A stretch of DNA of 64,000 nt from Viridibacterium sp035456105 (GCA_035456105.1 DATIDV010000048.1:1-64000), one strand, 5' to 3'; numbered from the stretch's first letter, positions 25,216 to 34,111 are shown. Program-made: numbers and translations. The notes: generated by a model from the sequence alone, not told the origin.

Positions 25216-25674
25216 ATGAAGACCGCACTGCTTGCTGCCCTGCTGCTTTCTCTGGGCAGCGCACAGGCCGAAGTTTTCCGCTGGACCGACAAGGACGGCA
25301 AGACGCACTACTCCGACAACCCGCCGCCTGATGCCAGGGTCGAGCAGCGCAAGATGAAGGACAACAGCGTTGATGTTAGCGGACAGAGCTACGAGACGAC
25401 GCGCGCAGCGAAGCTCGCACCGATCACTTTGTACGTGTATGCCGATTGCAAGGAGCCTTGCGATCTGGCACGCAAGCTGTTGAATACGCGCAAGGCACCA
25501 TTCAAGGAAACGGCCATTACGACGCAGGAAGACAAGGACGCCCTGGGCAAACTGCTGGGCAAGAAGGAGCCGCTGGCGCCGACCCTGCTGGTCGGCAGCA
25601 AGCCCATCGAAGGTTTCGAAGCGGGCGCATGGAACGGCGCGCTTGACGTGGTTGGCTATCCCAAAGCGCCATGA
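25216..25674 (+). CDS. DUF4124 - glutaredoxin-like fusion, exported
   Basis: 152 residues from the ATG at 25216, five bases after AGGAG. A signal peptide (MKTALLAALLLSLGSAQA) leads into a DUF4124 domain (EVFRWTDKDGKTHYSDNPPP), then from about residue 68 a thioredoxin-fold glutaredoxin-like part (ITLYVYADCKEPCDLARKLL, later LAPTLLVGSKPIEGFEAGAW). The redox site has the spaced form C-K-E-P-C instead of the usual CxxC, so disulfide chemistry is possible but not certain. Likely periplasmic. Confidence 0.82.
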   Translation: MKTALLAALLLSLGSAQAEVFRWTDKDGKTHYSDNPPPDARVEQRKMKDNSVDVSGQSYETTRAAKLAPITLYVYADCKEPCDLARKLLNTRKAPFKETAITTQEDKDALGKLLGKKEPLAPTLLVGSKPIEGFEAGAWNGALDVVGYPKAP

Positions 25675-26081
25675 CCAGCTATATCGAGGGTTCGCTCACT
25701 GCGGGCGAGAAAATCATCCATCTCGGACATACGAGCCTGTGGGCGTTGACGCCGTGGATTGTCGGCGGCCTGGTCCTGCTGCCGCTGTTCGGGGTGGGGC
25801 TTCTGGTGTGGCTGGCCGGTTACATCCGCTACAAGACGACCGAGCTGGCGATCACCAATAAACGCATCATCGTCAAGATCGGGTTCATCCGGCGTCAGAC
25901 CGTGGAGATCAATATCTCCAAGGTCGAAAGCATCCAGGTCGATCAGAGCCTGTGGGGCCGCGTCTTCAATTTCGGCTCGCTGGTGATTACCGGTTCAGGC
26001 TCGTCGCAGGCGCCGATTCACGCGATCTCCGATCCGATGGGCTTCCGTCGCGCTTTTGTCGAGGCCCAGGAAGCCACGTAG
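25671..26081 (+). CDS. Bacterial PH-domain membrane protein
   Basis: 136 residues. The start overlaps the preceding stop (ATGA). A short N-terminal part (LTAGEKIIHLGHTSLWAL) leads to a hydrophobic hairpin (WIVGGLVLLPLFGVGLLVWL) and then a PH-like beta domain (ELAITNKRIIVKIGFIRRQT, VEINISKVESIQVDQSLWGR, FGSLVITGSGSSQAPI), typical of the YdbS/YdbT-like bPH2 family. Role unknown. Its stop TAG is formed at the tip of a repeat element. Confidence 0.85.
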   Translation: MTSYIEGSLTAGEKIIHLGHTSLWALTPWIVGGLVLLPLFGVGLLVWLAGYIRYKTTELAITNKRIIVKIGFIRRQTVEINISKVESIQVDQSLWGRVFNFGSLVITGSGSSQAPIHAISDPMGFRRAFVEAQEAT

Positions 26082-26195
26082 GGCGGAATCCCGAAGGGAG
26101 TTCCGCCGGGTTGGGGCGCAGCCGTACGTTGCGTAGAGCCGCCTTCCGGCGGCTGGCGGAACCGCCGAATTTTCAGCGATGAGGTTCCGCCCTAC
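26078..26195 (+). repeat. Inverted-repeat miniature element, copy 3
   Basis: Best preserved copy, 118 bases. It starts GTAGGGCGGAATCCCGAAGG and ends GAGGTTCCGCCCTAC, so the outer 11-12 bases are inverted repeats. Inside lie GTTCCGCCGGGTTGGGGCGC and GCCGGCGG-type hairpins as in the other copies. Its left TAG is the stop of the PH-domain gene, and its right end read on the minus strand gives the TAG stop of the converging oxidoreductase gene. Confidence 0.8.
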
Positions 26196-27160
26196 CGCCT
26201 GAGCAATTTATCCATCACCCACGAAGCACGCGCACCGCTGATGCCGTCGCTCGGGCTCGTACCTTTGCCCAACAGGCTGTCGACAACAGTCTGGATGAGC
26301 GGTTGATGCACGTGTGGCGGGTTGCTGATGGCGATGCTTTCGGTTTTGCCATTGGCATACAGCTGGAGCGGGCTGTCGTCAAAAACAACGAAGCGCAGGC
26401 TGCCGGACGTGCCGTGAATCTCGGTCAGATCAAGCTGTTCGGCGACCGAGAAGCACCATTGCCCCGTGCCCTGCACGCCGGAAGCAAAACGGAAGCTGCC
26501 GCTGACGATGTCTTCGGCCGCATACAGGCCGGCCTGATTGGCCTTGAAGCCGGCGACCTCGCTGATCGGACCCAGTACATAGTCGAGAAAGTCCAGCGTG
26601 TGGCCGGCCATGTCGACGAAATGTCCGCCGCCCGCCAGCGCCGGATCAATGCGCCAGAACTGTGAGGGATCGCGGTCGCGTTCCTGCGGCGGGCGCTGGA
26701 GGCGCGTGCTGACCATGCGTACCGTGCCAATCGCGCCGCTGTCGACCAGTTCCTTGATCTTCAGGAAGCGCGGCAAGGCGCGACGGTAATAGGCTACGAA
26801 TAGCGGCACGCCTGCAGCCTTGCAGGCGTTCTCCATGTCAATGCATTCGGCATGATTCATGGCCATCGGTTTCTCGACGAGTACCGGCTTGCCTGCCGCC
26901 GCACAGCGCAGCACGTAGTCCTTGTGCGTCGACGGAGGCGTCGCGACATAGATCGCGTTCACCTCGGGGTCGTTGATCAGCTTGTCGGCGTCGTCGTACC
27001 ACTTGGGCACGCCATGACGCCGCGCATAGTCGGCCGCGAGCGCGCCATTGCGGCGCATCACGGCAACGAGCTGCGAGCCCTCGGCTTTCTGGAAGCCGGG
27101 CCCGCTTTTGACTTCCGTCACGTCACCGCAACCGATGATTCCCCAGCGAACGATATCCAT
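26192..27160 (-). CDS. Gfo/Idh/MocA family oxidoreductase
   Basis: NAD(P)-dependent oxidoreductase of 322 residues. The Rossmann domain begins WGIIGCGDVTEVKSGPGFQK; the conserved EKP motif is in KPVLVEKPMAMNHAEC near residue 90-105; the C-terminal alpha/beta domain includes GGGHFVDMAGHTLDFLDYVL with the catalytic His-type segment. AGGAGG precedes the ATG. Substrates of this family range over sugars and inositols, and there is no pathway partner nearby. The final codons and stop overlap an inverted-repeat element. Confidence 0.9.
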   Translation of the reverse strand: MDIVRWGIIGCGDVTEVKSGPGFQKAEGSQLVAVMRRNGALAADYARRHGVPKWYDDADKLINDPEVNAIYVATPPSTHKDYVLRCAAAGKPVLVEKPMAMNHAECIDMENACKAAGVPLFVAYYRRALPRFLKIKELVDSGAIGTVRMVSTRLQRPPQERDRDPSQFWRIDPALAGGGHFVDMAGHTLDFLDYVLGPISEVAGFKANQAGLYAAEDIVSGSFRFASGVQGTGQWCFSVAEQLDLTEIHGTSGSLRFVVFDDSPLQLYANGKTESIAISNPPHVHQPLIQTVVDSLLGKGTSPSDGISGARASWVMDKLLRR

Positions 27161-27214
27161 GCTGTGACCCTCCTGTTTGTCATTGACTGCTCGCCGCTGT
27201 GGCGAGCGCCTTGC

Positions 27215-27763
27215 CTACTTCACCCGCTGCTTGTCCAGCTTTCGCGCGAGGGTGCGGCGATGCATGCCGAGTCGCCGCGCCGTCTCCGAAATATTGAAAC
27301 CGGTCTCCGCCAGGGTCTGGTGGATGCGTTCCCATTCCAGGGTCTTGATCGAGGTGGGACGTTCGGAGAGTGCCACTTCTTCATTACCGACGACGCGTGC
27401 GAATGCTGCTTCGATGTCGTCGCTGTTGGAAGGCTTGGCGAGATAGTGCAGCGCGCCGAGCTTGATGGCCTCCACGGCCGTGGCAATGCTGGCGTAGCCG
27501 GTCAGCACGACGATCAACATGGCCGGGTTGTGTGTATGCAGCAGTTTGACGCAGGCCAGCCCTGAAGCGTTGCCGGCGAGCTTGAGGTCCACTACCGCGT
27601 AGCCGGGCGTGCAGGTTTTCAGTACTTCAAGCACTTGCTCTGTCTGGCTGGCGACGACGACCTTGTAGTCACGACGCTCGAATGAACGGCTCAGCGTGCG
27701 CGCGAAATCCGCATCGTCCTCGACGATCAGCAGCAGTCTTTCTGCGCCTGTCCCAATACTCAT
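27215..27763 (-). CDS. regA: Redox response regulator RegA/ActR/PrrA type
   Basis: 182 residues. Receiver domain (about 10-125) with acidic pair E15-D16, phosphoacceptor D59 (YAVVDLKLAG) and K110; a proline-containing linker (ERPTSIKTLEWERIH); then a Fis-type helix-turn-helix (ISETARRLGMHRRTLARKLD, about 158-177), which is nearly invariant in RegA homologues. The ATG overlaps the regB stop by four bases. The pair controls respiration and redox genes in proteobacteria; neighbouring cyo genes are plausible targets. Confidence 0.92.
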   Translation of the reverse strand: MSIGTGAERLLLIVEDDADFARTLSRSFERRDYKVVVASQTEQVLEVLKTCTPGYAVVDLKLAGNASGLACVKLLHTHNPAMLIVVLTGYASIATAVEAIKLGALHYLAKPSNSDDIEAAFARVVGNEEVALSERPTSIKTLEWERIHQTLAETGFNISETARRLGMHRRTLARKLDKQRVK

Positions 27764-29097
27764 TCCTTGACCGGCTCCGTTGTTTGAATCGATGCGAGTG
27801 GCAGGCTCATGGTAACAATGGCACCGCCTTCCGGGCGGTTGCCCGCCGTCACGCTGCCGCCAAGCTTGCGCAGCACATTGACGACGAGAAACAGCCCGAG
27901 GCCCCCCCCCGCGCGTCCCTTGCTCGATTGGTAGGGCGTTCCGAGACGCTCAAGCATGTCCGGGTCGAAGCCATGACCGACGTCGGTGACCTCGAGCGTG
28001 AGGCGATCACCGTCGCGTGAGGCGGCGAGGGTCACGCCGATCGGCGACGCTTCGATCGCGTTGTCGAGCACATTGTGAATGGTCTGCTTCAACGCCGAGT
28101 CGGAGATGATAGACACGTCTTCGCCAAACTCATTGCGGAAAGTCAGGGCACTTGAAGAGCGCGTGGCGCGCCATTCCGCGACCAGCTCGTTGAGGAAGCC
28201 GGCGACGGTCGTTGCAAGCGGCGCTTCGCCTCTGTCTTCCCCCGCCGATAGCAGGATGCCCGTCACGATGTTCTTGCAACGCAGGACCTGCGCCTGCATC
28301 TCTTCGACATCCTGCAGCAGCTCCGGGTCCGAGGCGAAGAAGGGCATGCGATGCCAGTCACCGAGAATCACGGCGAGGGTCGACAGCGGCGTGCCCAGCT
28401 CGTGCGCCGCGCCCGAAGCCAGCAGACCCATGCGCACGATGTGTTCCTCTTCCGCGGCGCGCTGGCGCAGATCGGCCAGACGCGTGTCGCGCGCGCGCAG
28501 GTTGCGGCTGATGCGTGTCGTGAACACCACCAGCAGGATGGCGTTCAGCACGAAGCAGATAAGCAGGCCGATGACATATGGGTCAGCCAGCCGGTCGTGC
28601 CGGCCCGGCGGCAAGGCAAGGGGCAGGTGGTGTTGGGTGAGTGCGACGAAGCAGCCCGCGGTGATCGCCACGATGGTCCAGGTGTTGTGTCGCTTCAGCA
28701 ACGCCGCACCGAGAATGACCTGCAGCAGGTACAGGAAGATGAAGGGGTTGGTTGCGCCGCCGCTGGCGTAAAGCTGTGCCGTCAGTGCAGCCACATCGAC
28801 CAGCAGCGAGACGAACAGGGCGTGCTCGCTGACCGGCCGCTTGTCGCGCCAGTACAGCAGGCTTGCGGCATTGAAGATGACCAGAACCGCCAGTGCGACG
28901 GCCATGCGCTCGAGTGGCAGCGCGATATCGAAAGCGAAGCGCACGATCAGGATGGTCAGTACCTGGCCGAGCACGGCGAACCAGCGCAGCTGGATCAGCT
29001 GCTGCATGTTCTTCAGGCCCGTGGCATCCGTGCCTTGTGCCGGTCTCGGCCGGTCCAGCCTTACGGCAGGGATAGTGGAAGTCTCTGTCGTCGCCAT
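27760..29097 (-). CDS. regB: Redox sensor histidine kinase RegB/PrrB type
   Basis: 445 residues with six predicted membrane segments between about 40 and 195. The quinone-site motif GGATNPF is at 113-119 and the H-box at H232 (GAAHELGTPLSTLAV). C274 (VLRCKNIV) lies 42 residues after the His, close to the spacing of the redox-active Cys in Rhodobacter RegB, so redox sensing is likely intact. N, G1 and G2 boxes follow (NVLDNAIEA, DVGHGFDP, GRAGGGLGLFL). The glycine-rich stretch is encoded over a run of nine C on the plus strand (27902-27910). It lies downstream of cyoABCD-surf1 in the same direction. Confidence 0.92.
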   Translation of the reverse strand: MATTETSTIPAVRLDRPRPAQGTDATGLKNMQQLIQLRWFAVLGQVLTILIVRFAFDIALPLERMAVALAVLVIFNAASLLYWRDKRPVSEHALFVSLLVDVAALTAQLYASGGATNPFIFLYLLQVILGAALLKRHNTWTIVAITAGCFVALTQHHLPLALPPGRHDRLADPYVIGLLICFVLNAILLVVFTTRISRNLRARDTRLADLRQRAAEEEHIVRMGLLASGAAHELGTPLSTLAVILGDWHRMPFFASDPELLQDVEEMQAQVLRCKNIVTGILLSAGEDRGEAPLATTVAGFLNELVAEWRATRSSSALTFRNEFGEDVSIISDSALKQTIHNVLDNAIEASPIGVTLAASRDGDRLTLEVTDVGHGFDPDMLERLGTPYQSSKGRAGGGLGLFLVVNVLRKLGGSVTAGNRPEGGAIVTMSLPLASIQTTEPVKE

Positions 29098-29119
29098 CCG
29101 GGTTTTGTGTGTGCTGGTC

Positions 29120-29866
29120 TCAGGTATCTGTGGGCGGCTGCTGTCGGCGTTCCGTGCGCCACAGGAAGATCACTGCGGCGGCCACCATAAGCGCAAGCGT
29201 ATACCAGGTGATGGCGTAGACGAGATGACTGTTGTGAAACGACACCACGGTCAGGCCGCCGACGGGCCAGTGGCCGGCGGCGGCATCGGTCGACACACCA
29301 TGTTCCGCATCGAGGTCGACGAAGTAGGGGGCGACGGGGGTTGAAGCTGCGCCCAGCCCTTGCGCTCGGGCAATCGCGGCCACATCGCGTGAGTACCAGC
29401 GGCCGGATGCGGCATCGTTGCTGTGCAGGAAGGCGCCGCCGGGTTCGGACATGCGCAGCAGGCCGTCAAGCGTCTGCTCGCCCGCGGGCTCATTGGAGAG
29501 GCGGGTGCTGCGCTCGCGCCGCTCGCCTGGCACGAAGCCACGGTTGACGAGCACATAGCTGCCGTCGTCAGTGCGCAGCGGCGTCAGCACCCAGAAACCG
29601 GGGCCGAGTTCGGTGACGGCCTGTACCAGCGTCTCGCGTGTGTGCTCGAAGACGCCGTGCAGGCGCACGTGACGATAGGCGTCGTCGGGAGTGATGTGCG
29701 GCCATTCGGCGCGCGGGGGGGCGGCTTGCGCGGGGGCGTGCACGCGTTGTTCGACGCGTGCGATGAGATCGAGCTTCCAGGCCCGCCGTACGACCTGCCA
29801 GCTGCCGAGCGCGACGAAGGTGCCACACAGCAGCATGCCGGCCAGTGTCCACGCCACCAGCCTCAT
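29120..29866 (-). CDS. SURF1 family protein
   Basis: Assembly factor for haem-copper oxidases, 248 residues if started at the ATG at 29866; a TTG at 29890, ten bases after cyoD, would add eight residues. Two membrane helices flank a periplasmic domain: the first is LVAWTLAGMLLCGTFVALGS with GSWQVVRRAWK, the second AITWYTLALMVAAAVIFLWR. The internal GPGFWVLTPLRTDDGSYVLV and NRGFVPGERR are classic SURF1 blocks. Position right after cyoD supports a role in maturing the quinol oxidase. Confidence 0.88.
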   Translation of the reverse strand: MRLVAWTLAGMLLCGTFVALGSWQVVRRAWKLDLIARVEQRVHAPAQAAPPRAEWPHITPDDAYRHVRLHGVFEHTRETLVQAVTELGPGFWVLTPLRTDDGSYVLVNRGFVPGERRERSTRLSNEPAGEQTLDGLLRMSEPGGAFLHSNDAASGRWYSRDVAAIARAQGLGAASTPVAPYFVDLDAEHGVSTDAAAGHWPVGGLTVVSFHNSHLVYAITWYTLALMVAAAVIFLWRTERRQQPPTDT

Positions 29867-29900
29867 TGATGCTGGAGGCGACTTGCTCAAGGCGTCGGAC

Positions 29901-30305
29901 TCAGGGCTGGTTGCGCATCTCGTGCATCGATGCCGGCATCATGTTCTTGTTGAGGTGGTACATGACCCACAGAGAACCGCTCAGGGTGATGACGACCAGC
30001 ACCGCGGTGAAGATCAGCGCCAGCATGTTCCAGCCACCTTCGGAGCGCGCGCTCATGTGCAGGAAGTAGCGCATGTGCACGAGGATCTGTACGGCTGCAA
30101 AAGCAAGAATGACGGCCGCCGTGACAGCAGGGCGATCGAAGACCTTGGCCATGACCAGCCAGAATGGAATCGCCGTCAGCACGACCGAGGCGATGAAGCC
30201 GATCACGTAGTCCGACATCGTGCCGTGTGCGGCACCACCGTGCTCGTCGTGATGACCGTGATCATCGTGGTGTGCGGCGTGTGTTTCGTGGATACCGGCG
30301 CTCAT
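29901..30305 (-). CDS. cyoD: Cytochrome o ubiquinol oxidase subunit IV
   Basis: 134 residues with a His-rich N-terminus (HETHAAHHDDHGHHDEHGG) and three membrane helices: YVIGFIASVVLTAIPFWLVM, AVILAFAAVQILVHMRYFLH and LALIFTAVLVVITLSGSLWV. The pattern FAAVQILVHMRYFLHM is a CyoD signature. The ATG overlaps the cyoC stop by four bases. The subunit stabilises the oxidase complex; the His-rich tail could bind copper, which is inference. Confidence 0.93.
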   Translation of the reverse strand: MSAGIHETHAAHHDDHGHHDEHGGAAHGTMSDYVIGFIASVVLTAIPFWLVMAKVFDRPAVTAAVILAFAAVQILVHMRYFLHMSARSEGGWNMLALIFTAVLVVITLSGSLWVMYHLNKNMMPASMHEMRNQP

Positions 30306-30943
30306 ACCAGCACTCCCATCAGATAGACAAAGGTGAACACGCCGATCCAGACGACATCGAGGAAGTGCCAGAACAGCGACAGGCACATCAGGCGGCGCTT
30401 GTTTTCGGCGATCAGTCCGTGCTTGCCGACCTGGAACATCAGCGTGATCAGCCAGACGATGCCGAAGGTGACGTGCAGGCCGTGCGTGCCGACCAGGGTG
30501 AAGAAGGACGACAGGAAGGCGCTGCGCTGTGGCCCGGCACCTTCATGGATCAGGTGCGCAAACTCGTACAGTTCGATGCCGAGAAAGCCCGCACCGAACA
30601 GGCCGGTGATGGCCAGCCACACAAGCGTCGGTGCCACGCGATTCTTCTGCATCGACAGCATGGCAAAGCCGTAGGTGATCGACGAGAGCAGCAGCAGCGA
30701 CGTGTTCAGCGCCACCAGGGGCAACTCGAACAGATCGGCGCCCGACGGGCCGGCGGCATAGCTCTGCCCGAGCACGCCGTAGCAGGCGAACAGGCAGGCG
30801 AAGATGAGGCAGTCGCTCATCAGGTAGACCCAGAAGCCCAGCAAGGTGCCGTTCTGCGGATGGTGTTCCTCCATCTCGTAGAAGCGGACGGGTTCGGCTC
30901 CGGCGTTGTTCATGACAGAGGAATCAGCAGTGATATCAGACAT
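30302..30943 (-). CDS. cyoC: Cytochrome o ubiquinol oxidase subunit III
   Basis: 213 residues from the ATG at 30943, eight bases inside the cyoB end. Five membrane helices in the CyoC/CoxC pattern: LLGFWVYLMSDCLIFACLFA, LVALNTSLLLLSSITYGFAM, WLAITGLFGAGFLGIELYEF, FFTLVGTHGLHVTFGIVWLI and LFWHFLDVVWIGVFTFVYLM. The GTHGLHV and WHFLDVVW motifs are diagnostic of subunit III. Confidence 0.95.
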   Translation of the reverse strand: MSDITADSSVMNNAGAEPVRFYEMEEHHPQNGTLLGFWVYLMSDCLIFACLFACYGVLGQSYAAGPSGADLFELPLVALNTSLLLLSSITYGFAMLSMQKNRVAPTLVWLAITGLFGAGFLGIELYEFAHLIHEGAGPQRSAFLSSFFTLVGTHGLHVTFGIVWLITLMFQVGKHGLIAENKRRLMCLSLFWHFLDVVWIGVFTFVYLMGVLV

Positions 30944-32939
30944 GGCTGGCCAGCAATTGAGTGCGTGCGTTTTCGGTGCGGGCAACGACGTCCGCAGGGA
31001 TGTAATAGTCGCGCTTGTAGTTGAAGGTGTGCACGATGACGGCGATCAGCAGGACGATGAAAGACGCGACCACCAGCAGCCACATGTGCCAGATCAGGCC
31101 GAAACCGCAGATCGTGCTGAGGATTGCAAGCACGAAACCGGCCGCCGTGTTCTTCGGCATGTGGATCGGGATGAAACCGTTCAGCGGGCGTTCGGCGCCG
31201 CGATGCTTCATGTCCCACCACGCGTCATTGTCGTGAATGCGCGGTGTGAAGGCGAAGTTGTAATCCGGTGGTGGCGACGAGGTCGACCACTCCAGCGTAC
31301 GGCCATGCCACGGATCGCCGGTGTGATCGCGCAAGGCTTCGCGACGACGGAAGCTGACGACCAGCTGGATCAGGAAGCAGGCAATGCCGAGGGCGATGAG
31401 GAAAGCGCCGAAGGCCGCAATGACAAACCAGACTTGTAGCGAGGAATCGTCGAAGTGGCTCACGCGACGCGTCACGCCCATCAGGCCCAGCACATAAAGT
31501 GGCATGAAGGCGAAGAAGAAACCGATCTGCCAGAACCAGAACGAACACTTGCCCCAGAACGGGTCGAGTTTGTAGCCGAAGGCTTTCGGGAACCAGTAGG
31601 TGATGCCGGCCATGAGGCCGAACAGCACGCCGCCGATGATCACGTTATGGAAGTGGGCGATCAGGAACAGGCTGTTGTGCAGCACGAAGTCTGCTGGCGG
31701 CACGGCCAGCAGCACACCGGTCATGCCGCCGATGACGAAGGTGACCATGAAGCCCACCGTCCACAGCATCGGCACTTCGAACTTGATGCGGCCGCGATAC
31801 ATGGTGAACAGCCAGTTGAAGATCTTCGCCCCGGTCGGGATGGAGATGATCATCGTCGTGATGCCGAAGAAAGAGTTCACGCTGGCGCCCGAGCCCATCG
31901 TGAAGAAGTGGTGCAGCCAGACGAGATACGACAGGATCGTGATGACGACGGTGGCATAAACCATCGAGGTGTAGCCGAACAGTTTCTTGCGGCTGAAGGT
32001 CGCCACCACTTCGGAGAAGATGCCGAACACTGGCAACACGAGGATGTACACCTCCGGGTGACCCCAGATCCAGATCAGGTTCACGTACATCATGGCGTTG
32101 CCGCCGAGCTCGTTCGTGAAGAAGTTGGTGCCGGTGTAGCGATCCAGTGCCAGCAGGGCCAGCACGGCGGTCAGCACCGGGAAGGCGGCGACGATCAGTA
32201 CGTTGGTGCACAGCGAGGTCCAGGTGAACACCGGCATCTTCATCAGGCTCATGCCCGGCGCGCGCATCTTGACGATGGTCACCAGCAGGTTGACCCCTGA
32301 AAGCAAGGTGCCGACCCCCGCTATCTGCAAGGACCATATGTAGTAATCGACGCCCACGTCAGGGCTGAAGGCGAGGCCGGAGAGGGGCGGGTAGGCCAGC
32401 CAGCCGGTGCGCGCGAATTCGCCAACGAACAGCGACATCATCACCAGACCGGCGCCACAGGCCGTCATCCAGAAACTGAAGTTGTTGAGGAAGGGGAAGG
32501 CCACGTCGCGCGCCCCGATCTGCAGCGGCACCACGTAGTTCATGAGACCCGTCACCAGCGGCATGGCGACGAAGAAAATCATGATCACGCCGTGCGCCGT
32601 GAACACCTGATCATAGTGGTGCGGTGGCAAATAGCCGAGGTTGTCGCCGAAGGCGATGGCCTGCTGAGCGCGCATCATGATGGCGTCGGAGAAGCCACGT
32701 AGCAGCATCACCAGACCCAGCACGATGTACATGATGCCGATCTTCTTGTGATCGATGCTGGTGAACCAGTCGCGCCACAGCGGGCCCCACAATTTGAAGT
32801 AGGTCATCGCGCCGAGCAGGGCGATGCCGCCCAGCATCACGCCGATGAAAGTCACCAGCAGGATGGGTTCGTGGAACGGGATGGCGTCCCAGGTCAGGCG
32901 ACCGAAGATGAGGCGGGTCAGGTCAAAATGTTCGGGCAT
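30936..32939 (-). CDS. cyoB: Cytochrome o ubiquinol oxidase subunit I
   Basis: Haem-copper oxidase catalytic subunit, 667 residues from the ATG at 32939 (a TTG 21 bases upstream is possible). It reduces oxygen with quinol electrons and pumps protons. Low-spin haem His in FTAHGVIMIFF; Cu-B ligand and cross-linked Tyr in GHPEVYILVLPVF; the His pair in WLHHFFTMG; high-spin and low-spin ligands in IAHFHNVIIGG. The preserved GHPEVY glutamate marks the A-type proton channel. Fifteen membrane helices are expected for CyoB and the length agrees. Confidence 0.97.
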   Translation of the reverse strand: MPEHFDLTRLIFGRLTWDAIPFHEPILLVTFIGVMLGGIALLGAMTYFKLWGPLWRDWFTSIDHKKIGIMYIVLGLVMLLRGFSDAIMMRAQQAIAFGDNLGYLPPHHYDQVFTAHGVIMIFFVAMPLVTGLMNYVVPLQIGARDVAFPFLNNFSFWMTACGAGLVMMSLFVGEFARTGWLAYPPLSGLAFSPDVGVDYYIWSLQIAGVGTLLSGVNLLVTIVKMRAPGMSLMKMPVFTWTSLCTNVLIVAAFPVLTAVLALLALDRYTGTNFFTNELGGNAMMYVNLIWIWGHPEVYILVLPVFGIFSEVVATFSRKKLFGYTSMVYATVVITILSYLVWLHHFFTMGSGASVNSFFGITTMIISIPTGAKIFNWLFTMYRGRIKFEVPMLWTVGFMVTFVIGGMTGVLLAVPPADFVLHNSLFLIAHFHNVIIGGVLFGLMAGITYWFPKAFGYKLDPFWGKCSFWFWQIGFFFAFMPLYVLGLMGVTRRVSHFDDSSLQVWFVIAAFGAFLIALGIACFLIQLVVSFRRREALRDHTGDPWHGRTLEWSTSSPPPDYNFAFTPRIHDNDAWWDMKHRGAERPLNGFIPIHMPKNTAAGFVLAILSTICGFGLIWHMWLLVVASFIVLLIAVIVHTFNYKRDYYIPADVVARTENARTQLLASHV

Positions 32940-33052
32940 CGTGTGTCTCGGAAATTCCAAGTTAAAGCGACTGGGCAGAAGCGGCCGGCCTGAATGGCGC
33001 CGACACGCTTACGGCCGTTACCGAAACGCTTGCGCGTTCCGGTCGGGCAAGC

Positions 33053-34111
33053 TCAAAGATTTGTCGGTGTGGCGACGGACTGTTGCGTACCGTTCGGGTT
33101 GTCAGGTGTGCACATGCCATTTGCAAGCGTCGGCACCGACACATTCCGGTCTCCCCGTTGAACGGTGGTCAGGGAGGCGGGCGACAGGCCGACGCGTCCC
33201 ATGCCGCCATTCTGGTCAATGGCCATCATCTGGTTCGTGCACATCTTGCCTGCTTCGACACAGCGATTCAGGATGGCGTCGTACAGGCCATCGGCCACCG
33301 TTGCATAGCGGCGCACCGGCTCGCGTTCGCTCGGGCGCTCCAGCTGCAGATACGTGTCGCGGCTGAGGGTTTGACCGGCGGCCTGATTGGTCTTCACCCA
33401 TTGCGCGAAATCTGCATCGCTCAGGCCGTGGAACTTGAAGCGCATGTCCGAGAAGCCTGCACCGCTGTAGTTGGCGGAGAGGCCGTCGTAGGTGCCGGCC
33501 TTGTTGATGACGGCGTGCAGCTTCGTCTCCATGCCCGGCATCGCGTAGATCATGCCGGCCAGTGCGGGCACGTAGAACGCGTTCATCACGGAGGAGGCGG
33601 TGATGCGGAACTGTACGGGCCGATCCACCGGCGCGGCCACTTCATTGACGGTCGCAATGCCTTGTTCGGGGTAGAGGAACAGCCACTTCCAGTCCAGCGC
33701 AACGACTTCGATTACCAGCGGCTTGGTGTCGGCAGCGAGGGCGCGCTGCCCGTCAATGCGTTCAAGCGGGCGATACGGGTCGAGTACATGGGTGCTGATC
33801 CAGGTCAGGGCGCCGAGGGCGATGATGATCAGCAGTGGCGCGGCCCAGATGAGCAACTCGAGCTGGGTCGAGTGATCCCAGTCGGGTCGGTACTCGGCCT
33901 TGGCCGATTCGCGGTAGCGCCAGGCGAACACCAGCGTGAGGACGATTACCGGCACGATGATCAGCAGCATCAGCAGCGTCGAGATGACGACGAGGCGGCC
34001 CTGCTGCACGGCTACGTCACCGGAGGGATTGAGCACCACCATGTTGCAGCCGCTCAGGATTGCGGCAAACACGACAAGGGCGAGCGCGCGAAGGGACTTT
34101 TGCACTGGCAT
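33053..34111 (-). CDS. cyoA: Cytochrome o ubiquinol oxidase subunit II (lipoprotein)
   Basis: 352 residues from the ATG at 34111. A lipoprotein signal (LALVVFAAILSGC, lipobox LSGC) precedes two membrane helices and a periplasmic cupredoxin domain (LVIEVVALDWKWLFLYPEQG, MNAFYVPALAGMIYAMPGME). The Cu-A cysteine pair of cytochrome c oxidases is missing, as expected for a quinol oxidase. A long C-terminal extension (about residues 270-352, with CVEAGKMC) is typical of proteobacterial CyoA. It opens the cyoABCD-surf1-regBA gene run. Confidence 0.95.
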   Translation of the reverse strand: MPVQKSLRALALVVFAAILSGCNMVVLNPSGDVAVQQGRLVVISTLLMLLIIVPVIVLTLVFAWRYRESAKAEYRPDWDHSTQLELLIWAAPLLIIIALGALTWISTHVLDPYRPLERIDGQRALAADTKPLVIEVVALDWKWLFLYPEQGIATVNEVAAPVDRPVQFRITASSVMNAFYVPALAGMIYAMPGMETKLHAVINKAGTYDGLSANYSGAGFSDMRFKFHGLSDADFAQWVKTNQAAGQTLSRDTYLQLERPSEREPVRRYATVADGLYDAILNRCVEAGKMCTNQMMAIDQNGGMGRVGLSPASLTTVQRGDRNVSVPTLANGMCTPDNPNGTQQSVATPTNL

